Below are positions 50,674-60,245 of a stretch of DNA of 64,000 nucleotides, in pieces. A model generated the notes under the pieces. That model ran no database searches, had not been told where the DNA came from, and worked only from the letters and a program-made list of their open reading frames with translations. A program made the position numbers and the translations under genes. Numbering within the stretch: the stretch's first letter is position 1; the number at the start of each line of letters is the position of its first letter. The DNA comes from Maniola hyperantus (taxonomy: Eukaryota; Arthropoda; Insecta; Lepidoptera; Nymphalidae), in contig NC_048555.1 in the NCBI RefSeq assembly GCF_902806685.2, positions 12,214,001-12,278,000 on the forward strand, in the 5' to 3' direction.

Positions 50674-50740
50674 AATTTTAAAAATATATAAAACTGAATG
50701 AAGTTTTTAAATGCAAATCGACTCGGTTATGTGTCGTGTG

Positions 50741-50815
50741 TACACAAGTGATATTTAATTGCTTAAAACGTGCGTGTTCGAGATCAAATCCCCGACCCGG
50801 CTATCATTGCTTCTA
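50741..50815 (-). mobile_element. S3 SINE fragment
   Basis: acaagtgatatttaattgc, gtgttcgagatcaaatccccg, cccggctatca. Confidence 0.6.
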
Positions 50816-51117
50816 TAGTATACACAAAACCTGAAGGTAGTTTTTTCAGAATCAGTAACAGAATCAATTGTAATCATTTATACTAGGGGTATATATTTTG
50901 ACCAAAAAATACTTTAAAATCCTGTAAGTTTGAACACGTAGTTGATTTGAGACGCGCGAGCGGGAGCGCGCACGATCGACGCCAGCCGTCCCGTTCGCTC
51001 ACAGCCGCTCGCTTGAGGTGACCATGTTGTTTGAGGACAACGACTCAACACAACAAGCTTATAACTTCGTAAATTTTCATTAAATATTTTTGAATTTTTG
51101 TATATAATATATCTATA
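50816..51117. other. Unassigned, locally CpG-rich
   Basis: 50951-51015 is CpG-rich (gacgcgcgagcgggagcgcg). No TATA/initiator arrangement that I would call a promoter. Confidence 0.35.
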
Positions 51118-51306
51118 TCTATAATATATAAAATTGAATCGCTAAATGTGTTGCTGATCGCAAATCTCGAGAACAGCTGAACCGATTTTGCTAATTCTTT
51201 TTTTATAATATTCCTTGAAGTACGGGCATGGTTCTTATGCAGAGAAAAATTTAAAAAAATCCTGAAAAATAATTCTAGGCGGTACGAAGTTCGCCGGGGC
51301 AGCTAG
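51118..51306 (+). mobile_element. H5 Helitron-like element, complete
   Basis: TCtataatatataaaattg, gttgctgatcgcaaatctcg, gaaccgattttgctaattc, taggcggtacgaagttcgcc, ggggcagCTAG|T. Terminal hairpin ggcg...cgcc. Similar start and end signals to H1-H4 with an unrelated body. Confidence 0.83.
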
Positions 51307-51685
51307 TTCTTTATATATTCGACCCGTGTTCCAGTTTTTGCGTGAACTAAAACTAACGTTGTATAGTATAAATATAGTATAGTATATAATATAATATAAT
51401 ATAGTATGAATGAGGTCGATGAACTTTGTCAGCCCTAGCACAGACTACGGTCTATTTGGGCTGCAAACTGCCAACACCAGTCTCGGCTTTTTATCTAGTG
51501 CTTTGGTCTATAAGTGTGGTGTAAATTATTCACTTTTCGTTTTGTCTAAATAAAAATAAAAATAGTACAATACAATAGTTGAGTTACCAGTAGTCACACC
51601 CATTACTTACAATCAGATGTACGACGTAGGTTAACTTGTGCAGTGTAATTTAATGTTGAGCGATATATTCAGCCGGGAACGTGGT
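51307..51685. other. Unassigned stretch
   Basis: A tata-rich run at 51360-51410 (gtatagtatataatataata). No repeat family. Confidence 0.4.
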
Positions 51686-52171
51686 CTGCTATGCAGTGGC
51701 GTGCAACTCATAGAGGCATAAAAGCGCTGCTTACCCAAGAAATAGTTAACTCAGTTGAAATTGCTCAGTGCTCATTATTCTTTGACTTGCTTATCTAACT
51801 ACTGCTTACCCTGGCTTTAAACCCTATGCACGCTACTGCTTATACCCAAACTTATATACCTAGATAACTTACAAAATTTTATGACCTAGAATCTAGAATC
51901 AACGAGTTCCCGCGGGATTAATAAAACCTATATCCATGCGGACGAAGTCGCGGGTATCATCTAAATTCTAGTATCTACTCTGTTAGTACCTAAGATTTAC
52001 TTAATTTTTATGTACCTACCAGTGGCGTGCAGCTCATAGAAGCATAAACGCACTGCTTACCCTCATTGTAAGAAATCAATGCTTACTTTTTCATTATAAC
52101 CTGCCGTAAAACAAGTTCATACCTAAATGCATACCCTGGCTTGAACTCCTGTGCACGCCACTGCTGCTATG
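51686..52171. mobile_element. Composite hAT-like MITE with 8-bp duplication (M13)
   Basis: CTGCTATG at 51686-51693 and 52164-52171 flanks a 470-bp unit. It begins CAGTGGCGTGCA and ends with its near-complement gcacgccactg, matching the CAGNG start and 8-bp duplication of hAT elements. Inside are two diverged copies of one ~145-bp MITE (51694-51838 and 52020-52163) in the same orientation, separated by 181 bp that contain a Helitron 3' end. The inner ends lack 8-bp repeats. Confidence 0.83.
51884..51969 (+). mobile_element. H2 3' fragment within M13
   Basis: gaatcaacgagttcccgcggg, atgcggacgaagtcgcgggtatcat, CTAG shifted to ctaaattCTAG. Confidence 0.7.
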
Positions 52172-52268
52172 CTAACGTTTACGTAGTAGGTCATTTGTTG
52201 TATGTATTACATACAAAGTTACAAGCATACGTGGCGTAGATACCAGAGAGAATACCCATAACAAGAAG

Positions 52269-52580
52269 CTGTGATAGTCTAGTGGATAGGACGTCCGCCT
52301 TCTAATCGGAGGTCGGGGGTTCCATCGCGGGCACGCACCTCTAACTTTTGGGAGTTATGTGCGTTTTAATTAATTAAATATCACTTGCTTTAACGATGAA
52401 GGAACCCATCGTGAGGAAACCTGCATGCCTGAGAGTTCTCCATATTGTTCTCAAAGGTGTGTGAAGTCTACCAATCCGCACATGGCCAGCGTGGTAGACT
52501 ATGGCCAAAACCCTTCTCACTCTGACAGGAGACCCGTGCTCTGTAGTGAGCCGGCGATGGGTTGATCATGATGTTGATGA
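52269..52580 (+). mobile_element. S3 SINE, complete
   Basis: tRNA-like head (gtgatagtctagtggatagg A box; gggggttccatcg B box, mutated), gagttatgtgcgttttaatt, tgcctgagagttctcc, catggccagcgtggtagac, gtgagccggcgatgggttg, gatcatgatgttgatg tail. Confidence 0.88.
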
Positions 52581-52802
52581 CGCTTTCCAGCACCTTAGGT
52601 CGCATTATTTTATAACCTTTTATAACAAAATCCCGCAAACTTGCCTTTATACCTACAAGTTTAAAAAATATTTTAAAGTATGCTCCTGATAAAAGCATAT
52701 TACACAATTGAAGATTATGTAAATGATAAAAGAGCGTGGATTTGACTTGCAGCTCGTTCCAGCAACGCGCTTTTCTTATACCTACATGGCATAATATTGT
52801 AT

Positions 52803-52836
52803 ATCAAATCTTTGAAAGAGCAACCGCCGAGTTTCT
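52803..52836 (+). repeat. K repeat fragment
   Basis: atctttgaaagagcaaccgc, gagtttcttgctg, cut by S1 sequence. Confidence 0.6.
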
Positions 52837-52839
52837 TGC

Positions 52840-52990
52840 TGATTGGTTCACCGCAAATCGGTTTACCGTTCCGGTTCGATGCCACGTAGAAAGCAAGCTC
52901 CATGTTAGCCCCCTTCCATCTACAGACTGCAATCACTTACCACCAGGCGAGACCGCAGTTAAGGGTTAACTTTTATCGGAATAAAAAATA
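52840..52990 (+). mobile_element. S1 SINE, 3' half
   Basis: tttaccgttccggttcgatgcc, gtagaaagcaagctcc, accaccaggcgagaccgcag, ttaactttta, A-tail. Confidence 0.75.
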
Positions 52991-53134
52991 TTGCCGCTTG
53001 TTTCATGTGAGCAGGTCATGTTCGCTCGTGGATTCATGATTCTCGCTTAATTATCGCTCGCGCGAATATTTAGCGCGCGCTGTGTAATTGGGTGCAGAAC
53101 TGTCATCGCTGGTTGTTATGATTCCAACGAAGAT

Positions 53135-53478
53135 TTTTTTTTTTTTTAATTCAGATACAAGTTAGCCCTTGACTGCAATCTCACCTGGTGGTAAGTGATG
53201 ATGCAGTCTAAGATGATAGCGGGCTAACCTGGAAGGGGTATGGCAGTTTTTGTTAAACCCATACCCCTTTGGTTTCTACACGGCATCGTACCGGAACGCT
53301 AAATCGCTTGGCGGCACGGCTTTGCCGGTAGGGTGGTAACTAGCCACGGCCGAAGCCTCCCACCAGACCAGACCAGAAATTTAGAAATTATAAAATTCCA
53401 AACCCCTGCCAGGAATCGAACCCGGGACCTCCCACTATTAAGACCACAGCGCTTACCACTGCGCCAGGGAGGTCGTCA
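53135..53478 (-). mobile_element. S1 SINE, complete
   Basis: Nearly identical in extent to 50325-50673: T-run, caagttagcccttgactgc, ggcacggctttgccgg, aggaatcgaacccggg, ccactgcgccagggagg. Confidence 0.9.
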
Positions 53479-53605
53479 AAATTCATGAAGATTGATGTTT
53501 GGGAATCAATTACGAAGCTTAATTAAAGCTACGGACGTCCGAAAATACACTTAGAGCGGGGGCACACGATGCGTTGCGTGCGTCGTCTTACATAGAAATA
53601 TCTGA

Positions 53606-53693
53606 TAGACAAACAGACAGACGGACAGACCGACAACAAAGTGATCCTACAAGGGTTCCGTTTTTCCTTTTGAGGGACGGAACCCTAAAAATT
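53606..53693 (-). mobile_element. G element, terminal fragment
   Basis: gacagacggacagaccgac, gtgatcctacaagggttccg, ttttgagggacggaacccta. Confidence 0.75.
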
Positions 53694-53934
53694 AAATAAA
53701 CACACGAAAAAAGAGTTCAAACGCTCAATAAAAGATCCGTAATCGTTAGCAGCCACGCCGAGCTATAAAACTTTCCAAAGCCACTTAAAAAGTTCTGTAC
53801 GTACTTAAAATTTGAGCATGCACTCTAGTATTGCTCGCGTTGGGCTCAAATTGGGTGAATTTCGTGCAAAACTGAACGAGTTTGCAATTATTTTCAAATT
53901 GATTGATGAAAACTCAAATTTTATTAATGTTTTG

Positions 53935-54015
53935 GACTAAGAGACAGTGCGTGCCAGACCTTCGTTATTTAATTAAGCTAAAAGTTCATTTGCGTTACAG
54001 TTCCTGTAAAGTTTA
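53935..54015 (+). repeat. D-family end fragment
   Basis: ggactaagagacagtgcg, gccagaccttcgttattt. Confidence 0.55.
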
Positions 54016-54189
54016 AAAGTTTAAATTTCTATTGCCTTTACGCTATAACAAAAAACAATATTTTTTTTAAGAGGCTGCCATGAAAATAAAATATTCTTAA
54101 CACTTGAACATAAAGTTTAATAACCATTCTGAATATTAATCTAAATTAATTAATCTTTAATTTTTAATCTTTAATTAATCAGTACTCTT

Positions 54190-54428
54190 ATTATAAATGC
54201 GAAAGTGTGTTTGTTTGTTGGTTTGTTGGTTTATTGGTTTGTTGGTTTGTTGGTTTGTCCTTCAATCACGTCGCAACGGTGCAACTGATTGACGTGATTT
54301 TTTGCATGGGTATAGGTAGAGAGGAGACTGGAGAGTGACAGGCTCTTTTTATCCCGGAAAATTAAAGATTTCCCACGGGATTTTTAAAAACCTAATTCCC
54401 CGCGGACGAAGTCGCGGGCATCAGCTAG
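54190..54428 (+). mobile_element. H2 Helitron-like element, complete
   Basis: ttataaatgcgaaagtgtg, repeated ttggtttgttgg, tccttcaatcacgtcgcaac, ttgcatgggtatagg, gcggacgaagtcgcgggcatcagCTAG|T. Followed directly by H1 (54429): head-to-tail pair. Confidence 0.87.
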
Positions 54429-54630
54429 TCCAAATATATAAACGGATTGACTGACTGACTGATCTATCAACGGACAGCTCAAACTACTGGATGGATCGCG
54501 CTGAAATTTGGCAAGCAGATAGCTATTATGACGTCCGCTAAGAAACGATTTAACGATTCGACCCGTAAGGGGGTGAAATAGGGGTTTGAAATTTGTGTAG
54601 TCCACGCGGACGAAGTCGCGAGCATAAGTT
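54429..54630 (+). mobile_element. H1 Helitron-like element, near complete
   Basis: TCcaaatatataaacgg, ctga repeats, atcgcgctgaaatttggc, gcggacgaagtcgcgagcataag; CTAG mutated to TTAA. Confidence 0.82.
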
Positions 54631-55029
54631 AATACTATGTAATATATCGCTGTAGGTGCTTACCACATTCATAACCACAATCTCCTCTTCAAGCAATACG
54701 GCACAATCATAAACCATTTTCGCGATCTTATTTCAGCTCCAACCTCAGAAACTCCAATTTCCTCGACACCATCTGGCACATAAGAGCAAAATTCCCAGCG
54801 TGGCTCATTTTAACTCTCGTGTATCTGAGGTTTCTGGGTAATGTATTAAAAAGCTTAAATTTTAACATATGACACTCTTCGAGTCTGTTTGTCGTTTACT
54901 AGACACTTTACAGGATTTAGAATACATATTGAAAATCTCATGGAAACTTTTTGATTTTTTGGGATAAAAATAGCTGTGATAACTGTACCTGTCTCTCTCC
55001 AGATTTTTAACTATTTATATATGCATGAC
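54631..55029. other. Unassigned stretch with faint H3 words
   Basis: ctcatggaaactttttgattttttggg near 54940 suggests an eroded Helitron-like copy. No ORF. Confidence 0.4.
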
Positions 55030-55112
55030 AGACGAGCAGACAAATAGCCGGACGGACAGCGAGCTCTTAGTAATAGGTTCCCGTTTTATCATTTGGGTAC
55101 CGAATCCTAAAA
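55030..55112 (+). mobile_element. G2 end fragment
   Basis: gacagcgagctcttagtaatagg, tttgggtaccgaatccta. Confidence 0.6.
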
Positions 55113-55180
55113 ATCATGATTTTTACTATAACCTACTACTGTAGTTGTTGAAGAACATACCAATAAACAAATAATTTCGT

Positions 55181-55290
55181 ATCATCATCATCATCATCAT
55201 CATGATAAACCCATCGCCAGCTCACTACAGAGCACGGGTCTCCTGTCAGAGTGAGAAGCGTTTTGGCAATAGTACACCGCACTGGCCAAC
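55181..55290 (-). mobile_element. S3 SINE, 3' third
   Basis: (atc)n tail, gataaacccatcgccagc, gtcagagtgagaagcg, cactggcca. It ends at the palindrome 55289-55323. Confidence 0.75.
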
Positions 55291-55323
55291 TATCTATTAG
55301 TTATAGTATAACTAATAGATAGT
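55289..55323. repeat. Perfect palindrome, 17-bp arms, 1-nt centre
   Basis: actatctattagttata / tataactaatagatagt around G55306. Lies exactly at the truncation point of the S3 copy. Confidence 0.9.
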
Positions 55324-56155
55324 CTTATAAATAGACTGCCAAAATCATAACCCTTCCTTTTGCCTTTGCCATAGTCGGGTAAAAAGTTAGTTTTTTGCAT
55401 AATAAATTATCCTTAAATACCGAAATCATGGACCGGAATACATTCAGATCAAAAACATCAAAGCCTAATTTGAACAAACTCACATTTATGTATTCATTTA
55501 CATTTCCTAATAAATATATTGTTGGTTAAAGCTCCGATTAGATTCATGTAATGAAATACACAAAGCATTTGGTAAACAATAATGAATGGAATATATTTTA
55601 TTATTCACGCGACTGATGAATTTTTAATGGCGTCATAGCATGGGAGCAAGTCGAAAATTTTGAATAGCTGATAGCTATAATCCTTAACTAAGTAAGTAAA
55701 TAAGAAACTAAGTTAAGGTTAAAAATACCTACAATAATAGAACACGGACAAGGTATGCGGATGAAGTCGCGAGCTTCAGCTAGTTACCCGTAAAGCGTAT
55801 ACAGCAAATCATCTAACTTAATTTGATTTTTAAAAAATCATAATCCGTGAACCCTCGGCTTTTTGATTGGCTTGACGGTCCATTTTATCAGTAAAACAAC
55901 AGTTACATTGATAAAACAAAACTATTTAGAGAATTGAAAATAAGCAGAAGAAGTCCTTTGGAAGCATAAGAACAACGAAGAAGAACGAATAATAAGCAGT
56001 CAAGCACCTCTTGAAAATCTCCTGCATGCTCCCGGACTATTTTTCAAACAAATCACAAATATGTCTGTCGTTCATTGTTTGATAAATGTCACCAAGCCAT
56101 GTGACGCATTTGGGAACCACAATGGAACCATTACAAATTAGTAATATTCGAAACA
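55324..56155. other. Unassigned stretch
   Basis: Only a Helitron-type 3' end at 55757-55783 (tgcggatgaagtcgcgagc...CTAG|T) is recognised. A minus-strand read near 56130-56040 (TWLGDIYQTMNDRHICDLFE) is open but short and unmatched. Confidence 0.4.
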
Positions 56156-56496
56156 TCTGTATATATAAAATTCAAAGTCCTGACTGACTGACTGACATAT
56201 ATATCAACGCACAGCCTAAACCGCTGGTTCTAGAGACATGAAATTTGGAGGGTGTGTTCTTTGTAAAGAGCAGGTATCCACTAAGAAAGGATTTTTTGAA
56301 ATTCCACCCCTAAGTGGGTTAAATGGGGGATGGAAGTTTGTATGAAAGTCCGTCATTTTTGAAGTTATTTGCATGAAAATTGGTATTTGGGTTTTCGGTC
56401 ACAAATGAAGAAATATGTATTTCAGGATTTTTGGAAATTCAACCCCCCCTCGATTTTCTAAATTACACCCGAGCGAAGCCGGGGCGGGTCAGCTAG
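56156..56496 (+). mobile_element. H4 Helitron-like element, complete
   Basis: TCtgtatatataaaattcaaag, ctga repeats, cgcacagcctaaaccgctgg, tttggagggtgtgttc, caaccccccctcgattttc, cccgagcgaagccggggcgggtcagCTAG|T. The reference copy for H4; the 3' hairpin is very clear. Confidence 0.88.
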
Positions 56497-56563
56497 TTGA
56501 TAATAATTTTATTAGTGCGAGTTTAGAGCTTAGCTATAGTAGGTATACCTACCTACATAAAAA

Positions 56564-56725
56564 CCGGCCAAGGGCGAGTTAGACTCGCACACCGAGGGTT
56601 CCGTGCTACAGTCGTATTTTTTCGACATTTTGCACGATAAATCTATTAGGCGTAAAAATAAATAAAAATCTGTTTTAGAATGTACAGCACTTTCATAATG
56701 ACACCCCCGTTTAAAAGTTTAAAAT
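56564..56725 (-). mobile_element. G element, partial
   Basis: aaaccggccaagggcgag, gagggttccgtgctacagtc, ttttgcacgataaatc, ttttagaatgtacag. Confidence 0.75.
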
Positions 56726-56861
56726 ATTAATAAACTGACTAATAAATCAACGTATCTATAGCTCAAATCGATTGATTTTAAAACTTTTGGTTATAATATT
56801 AAGGAGGTACAATCAAAAGTAGAATGAATAGGCACCTTCTACGGAGGCGCGCTCCATCATA

Positions 56862-57000
56862 AGCTGCATCACCATCTACCAAGTGTAGTCGAGATGACAA
56901 TCGGGATATGAGGCGGGCGGGACCCGGGTTAGGGCGGGGGCTGTGCAAGTATGCGGGGAGTTCCCTCCCCGATTGTCACTTGGTGTGATTGCAGTCAATC
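56862..57000 (+). mobile_element. S1 tail carrying an M4-type MITE
   Basis: S1 tail words ctgcatcaccatctacca and gtgattgcagtcaa are separated by ~110 bp with M4-type ends (gtcgagatgacaatcggg / ccccgattgtcac). An M4 relative inserted in the SINE tail. Confidence 0.68.
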
Positions 57001-57006
57001 TTTCTA

Positions 57007-57300
57007 GATATACAATGAACCAAAAGCTTAATTTGCTGTAATATACTGAAACAGGTCGAATCTGTATGATTTAAACACACAAATCCTAAAACACACTCGA
57101 CGCACGTTTCGCCCCGACACCGGAGCATCCTCAGGAGATGTAGACCTTACAACGCACAATTGCAAATTGTGTTCTAAGATTTGTGTGTTTAAATCATACA
57201 GATTCGACCTGTTTCAGCGGATTACAGCAAATTAAGCTTTTGGTTCATTGTATATCATGGACTTCCGCAAAATAACGCCTGCTTCTATACAAATCTTTCT
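57007..57300 (-). mobile_element. Palindromic retroelement-like unit with hammerhead core
   Basis: Arms 57007-57096 and 57169-57256 are complementary with few mismatches (gatatacaatgaaccaaaag..., aaacaggtcgaatctg). The 72-nt loop holds the ribozyme core. A further flank to ~57300 (catggacttccgcaaaataacg) recurs at 35.8 kb. Penelope-like elements are known to carry short-stem hammerheads in repeated ends, so a non-autonomous relative is possible; no coding sequence is present to prove it. Confidence 0.75.
57093..57140 (-). ncRNA. Hammerhead ribozyme candidate
   Basis: Read on the minus strand from 57140: CATCTC, then box 1 CTGAGGA (57134-57128; fits CUGANGA), stem II GCTCC/GGGGC with loop GGTGTC, box 2 GAAA (57110-57107), a 3-bp stem III (A-C-G, loop TG, C-G-T) and the cleavage triplet GTC (57101-57099), then GAG, which pairs with the CTC before box 1 to start stem I. 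All conserved core positions are present. One extra U sits between box 1 and stem II. The very short stem III is like hammerheads reported from newt satellite DNA and Penelope-like elements (known). Self-cleavage is predicted, not shown. Confidence 0.72.
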
Positions 57301-57532
57301 AGAACTACTGTAATATAAATTAGACAATTATTGGCTGTCATTATCACTGCATACAGTCATAATCATTGATGTTGGAATCCCATATTCAAATAGTTAGTAT
57401 TCAAACGACGTGCACAAATGACACGGTCATTTGTAAAGCAAACTGTGTCACGCGGTGCAGCTGTTTACGTTATGACCCAATTGTCATTGAGTCACGTTCC
57501 GTACGGAGTCACACTTCAGTAATTGTCCTTTG
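57301..57532. other. Unassigned stretch
   Basis: No feature recognised. Confidence 0.4.
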
Positions 57533-57905
57533 AAGCACTTAGGCACGGTAATGTTATCTATGCAGTATTCCAACTTCATACAAACGGGCGAAACGCGAGC
57601 TATACCTACGCGCCTCAATCTCGCGGTGCGCTCGCAGTGCAGCCAGTCGCGACTGTGCCGCAGTGACGAACGGACGGTGTTTTGTTTTTTTAATAACCGC
57701 GCGATTTTTTCACGAAAAATAAGTTCAAGTACATATTTAATATGACAAGTACATATTTAAACACAAAGTAGGCAAATGTAATTAAAATGCCGGAGGCGGG
57801 CAGCCCTATCGCATGTTATCGTACCGCGCTGTTGTAGGTATTTATTTCAAAGATTCGGCCGAGTTACAATACTGTATAGATAACATTACCGTGACTTAGG
57901 TGCTT
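57533..57905. mobile_element. M14 MITE, ~37-bp terminal inverted repeats
   Basis: 57533-57569 (aagcacttaggcacgg..., gttatctatgcagtatt) pairs with 57868-57905 (aatactgtatagataac..., gacttaggtgctt), few mismatches. The interior 57590-57710 is CpG-rich (acgcgcctcaatctcgcgg). 373 bp, no credible ORF. Confidence 0.85.
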
Positions 57906-58092
57906 GTACTAAATCGTTGTTAGTATTATCAGCATAAAGTACCTACACTTATCTCTTCGCTACTTCATTCTGTTCATATGTTTGTATTAAAAAACGTGTA
58001 CAATTATTTCGAACAAAACTTTCGCATTGAAAGTCAAACTTGAACGCAGTTCTAATGTTGATAAAAATTAACTTACGGCCGAAATCAATAAA

Positions 58093-58163
58093 CAACTTAG
58101 CAACGAAGTTATTTGTCAATAACTGTATGATATTTTTGGACAGTTAATAAAGTTGCTAAGTAA
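58093..58163. repeat. Small inverted repeat, MITE-like
   Basis: acttagcaac (58095-58104) and gttgctaagt (58152-58161), with looser similarity inside (gttattt / agttaataa). Confidence 0.6.
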
Positions 58164-58198
58164 CTCATGGACAGATTACCTACGGATAGATTGATTTT

Positions 58199-58660
58199 AG
58201 CTTGAAGACCAAAGTCTTCGAACAGCGCGTGTTGCCAGTGATGACATATGGATCAGAGACATGGTCGCTAACTATGGGCCTCATAAGAAAGCTCAGAGTC
58301 ACTCAGCGGACGATGGAGAGAGCTATGCTTGGAGTTTCTCTACGTGATCAAATCAAAAATGAGGATATCCGTAGGAGAACTAGAGTAACCGATATAGCTC
58401 AGCGGATTGCGAAGCTGAAGTGGCAATGAGCAGGGCACATAGTTCATAAAACCGATAGACGTTGGGGTCCCAAGGTGCTGGAATGGCGACCTCGCACCGG
58501 AAGACGCATCGTTGGAAGACCCCCATTAGGTGGACGGACGACATCAGACGAGTCGCCGGGAGCCGCTGGATCCAGGCGGCGCAAGACCGTGGCGTGTGGA
58601 AGTCCCTACAAGAGACCTATGTCTAGCAGTGGCGTCTATCGGTTGATGATGATGATTACT
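58199..58660 (+). pseudogene. RTE-1 retrotransposon, RT C-terminal relic
   Basis: From 58202: KTKVFEQRVLPVMTYGSETW, SLTMGLIRKLRVTQRTMERA, RRRTRVTDIAQRIAKLKWQ, then a TGA stop at 58427 (TGG mutated in the WAGH block), resuming LEWRPRTGRRIVGRPPL in another frame before an insertion/deletion shifts the WTDDIR region. Ends gtctatcggttgatgatgatga, a short GAT tail. The best-preserved RTE-1 piece in the window. It lacks the polymerase motifs, truncated at 58199. Confidence 0.88.
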
Positions 58661-58994
58661 GTACTCAAGATACGGTTCGGTCATAATTTCCAAAATTTCT
58701 TCACTAAAAATTACGAATTCGCACAGCGTTGAATCGGGGCAATAAATTAAAATTTACTAAAATGTTCAAACGAGCAATAAAAACTCCATAAAGGCGAGGA
58801 TCATAAAAACTTCAGCGACTCACTTAAAAAAGTTTTAAACGTACTTTGAAAGCGTACTAAATGACATGCACTTTCTGCACGTTTCAGTCGTGGTTCGGAA
58901 AGAGGGAATATTAAATTTATCGTTCCGAAATAATGACAAATTGACCTGTTTGCTCACGAACGATAATGCATAACCGTTAATTATTTGTCTATCT
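58661..58994. other. Unassigned stretch
   Basis: No feature recognised. Confidence 0.45.
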
Positions 58995-59209
58995 TCTATA
59001 CATATATAAAAGGAAAAGCTGACTGACTGACTGACTGATCTATCAACGCACAGCTCAAACTACTGGACGGATCGGGCTGAAATTTGGCATGTAAATAGAT
59101 AGCTATTATGACGTAGACATTCTATAAGAAAGAGCTTTTTTAAATTCAACCCCTAAGGGGAAAAAACTATTTTACCCCCTTGGGGTTGAACTCAAACCCA
59201 ATAAGCTAG
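58995..59209 (+). mobile_element. H1 Helitron-like element, 3' half altered
   Basis: TCtatacatatataaaagg, ctga repeats, ggatcgggctgaaatttgg; the 3' part is scrambled (a reversed ttttacccccttggggttg) before ataagCTAG|T. Confidence 0.78.
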
Positions 59210-59210
59210 T

Positions 59211-59655
59211 ATACCTATTTAAAAGGAAAAGCTGTTTGACTGACTGACTGATCTATCTACGAACTGCTGTAACAACTGGACGGATCAGGCTGAATTTGGC
59301 CTGCAAAGTGCAAATAGCTATTATGACGTGCATCCGCTGTGAAAGGATTTTTGAAAATTCAAACCTTAACAGCGATTACGCACTCATCCGATCTGAGTCC
59401 GTGAAAATACGTTCCTTTTGTTTTGTATGGGAGCTTATGACATATTATGTCGTAGAACTCGTAGATAATCGCTGGTATTCTCACGGATGACGGATATAAC
59501 TCGGATGACGGAAATGCAGTGCTACCATAGTAATAGTTTTATAACAACTTCGGAACGTATTTTCACGGACTCGGATCGGTTGAGTGCATAACCGCCGTAG
59601 GGGGTAAAATAGAAATTTGAAATGTAGGTACGTACTTAGTCCACGCGGGGGAAGT
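59211..59655 (+). mobile_element. H1 Helitron-like element split by M15
   Basis: aaaaggaaaagctg, ctga repeats, gcatccgctgtgaaaggattt, aaaattcaaacctta | M15 | gtagggggtaaaatag, tccacgcgggggaagtc. Begins one base after the preceding H1: another head-to-tail pair. Confidence 0.78.
59372..59595. mobile_element. M15 MITE, 44-bp terminal inverted repeats
   Basis: 59372-59415 (gcgattacgcactcatccg...) pairs with 59552-59595 with ~4 mismatches; the inner 20 bp (gtccgtgaaaatacgttcc) are perfect. The centre has two cggatgacgga words. Clean insertion in H1. Confidence 0.9.
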
Positions 59656-59981
59656 CAGTTGCACATAAAAATAGAATAAAACATACAAGTTTGTTGTATC
59701 ATGAAAATAACTTTGAATACAAAGCTTGCTAGGCATTCTAATGAGTTGTATTGTATTGTATATTTTCTAATGTAATTAAGCCGCTGCGACTACAATGACA
59801 TTATATTGTTCGGTCGTCGAGGGGGTCGGTAATGGGTCAGGAATCCGCTCGCGGCGTGACCCCTCGACATTAATAAGGTCATCATGTAGAGTAGTACTAC
59901 GGCCTAACTAGACCTACGCATTCATGAAACTGCGAAAAAACGTGCTAGTTATTATAAGTAGATAATATCTTTAATGCACTT
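59656..59981. other. Unassigned stretch
   Basis: A short dyad gtcgagggggtc / gacccctcgac (59817-59870). Otherwise unrecognised. Confidence 0.4.
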
Positions 59982-60245
59982 TTTAGGAATCCGTACCTCA
60001 AAAGGAAAAAAGGAACCCTTATAGGATCACTTTGCTGTCTGTATGTCTGTCTGTCCGTCGTGTCTGTCAAGAAACCTATAGGGTCCCGTTGACCTAGAAT
60101 CATAAAATTTGGTAGACAGGTAGGTCTTATAGCACAAATACCTAAAGGAATAGGTAAATCCGAAAACCGTGAATTTGTGGTTACATCACAAAAAAAATGA
60201 AAATGACGTGTTACACGAAATTCGTGAACACATTAATATATTATT
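59982..60245 (+). mobile_element. G element, 5' half
   Basis: tttaggaatccgtacctcaaaagg, ggatcactttgctgtctg, aaaaccgtgaatttgtggtt; ends in ttcgtgaacacattaat. Confidence 0.8.

Noticed and set aside
56030..56135. Minus-strand exon (TWLGDIYQTMNDRHICDLFE)
   Set aside because: Short, no splice signals I would trust, and no recognised family; left unassigned.
57590..57710. CpG-rich promoter
   Set aside because: It is the interior of the M14 MITE, with no downstream gene; no clear TATA/Inr/DPE spacing.
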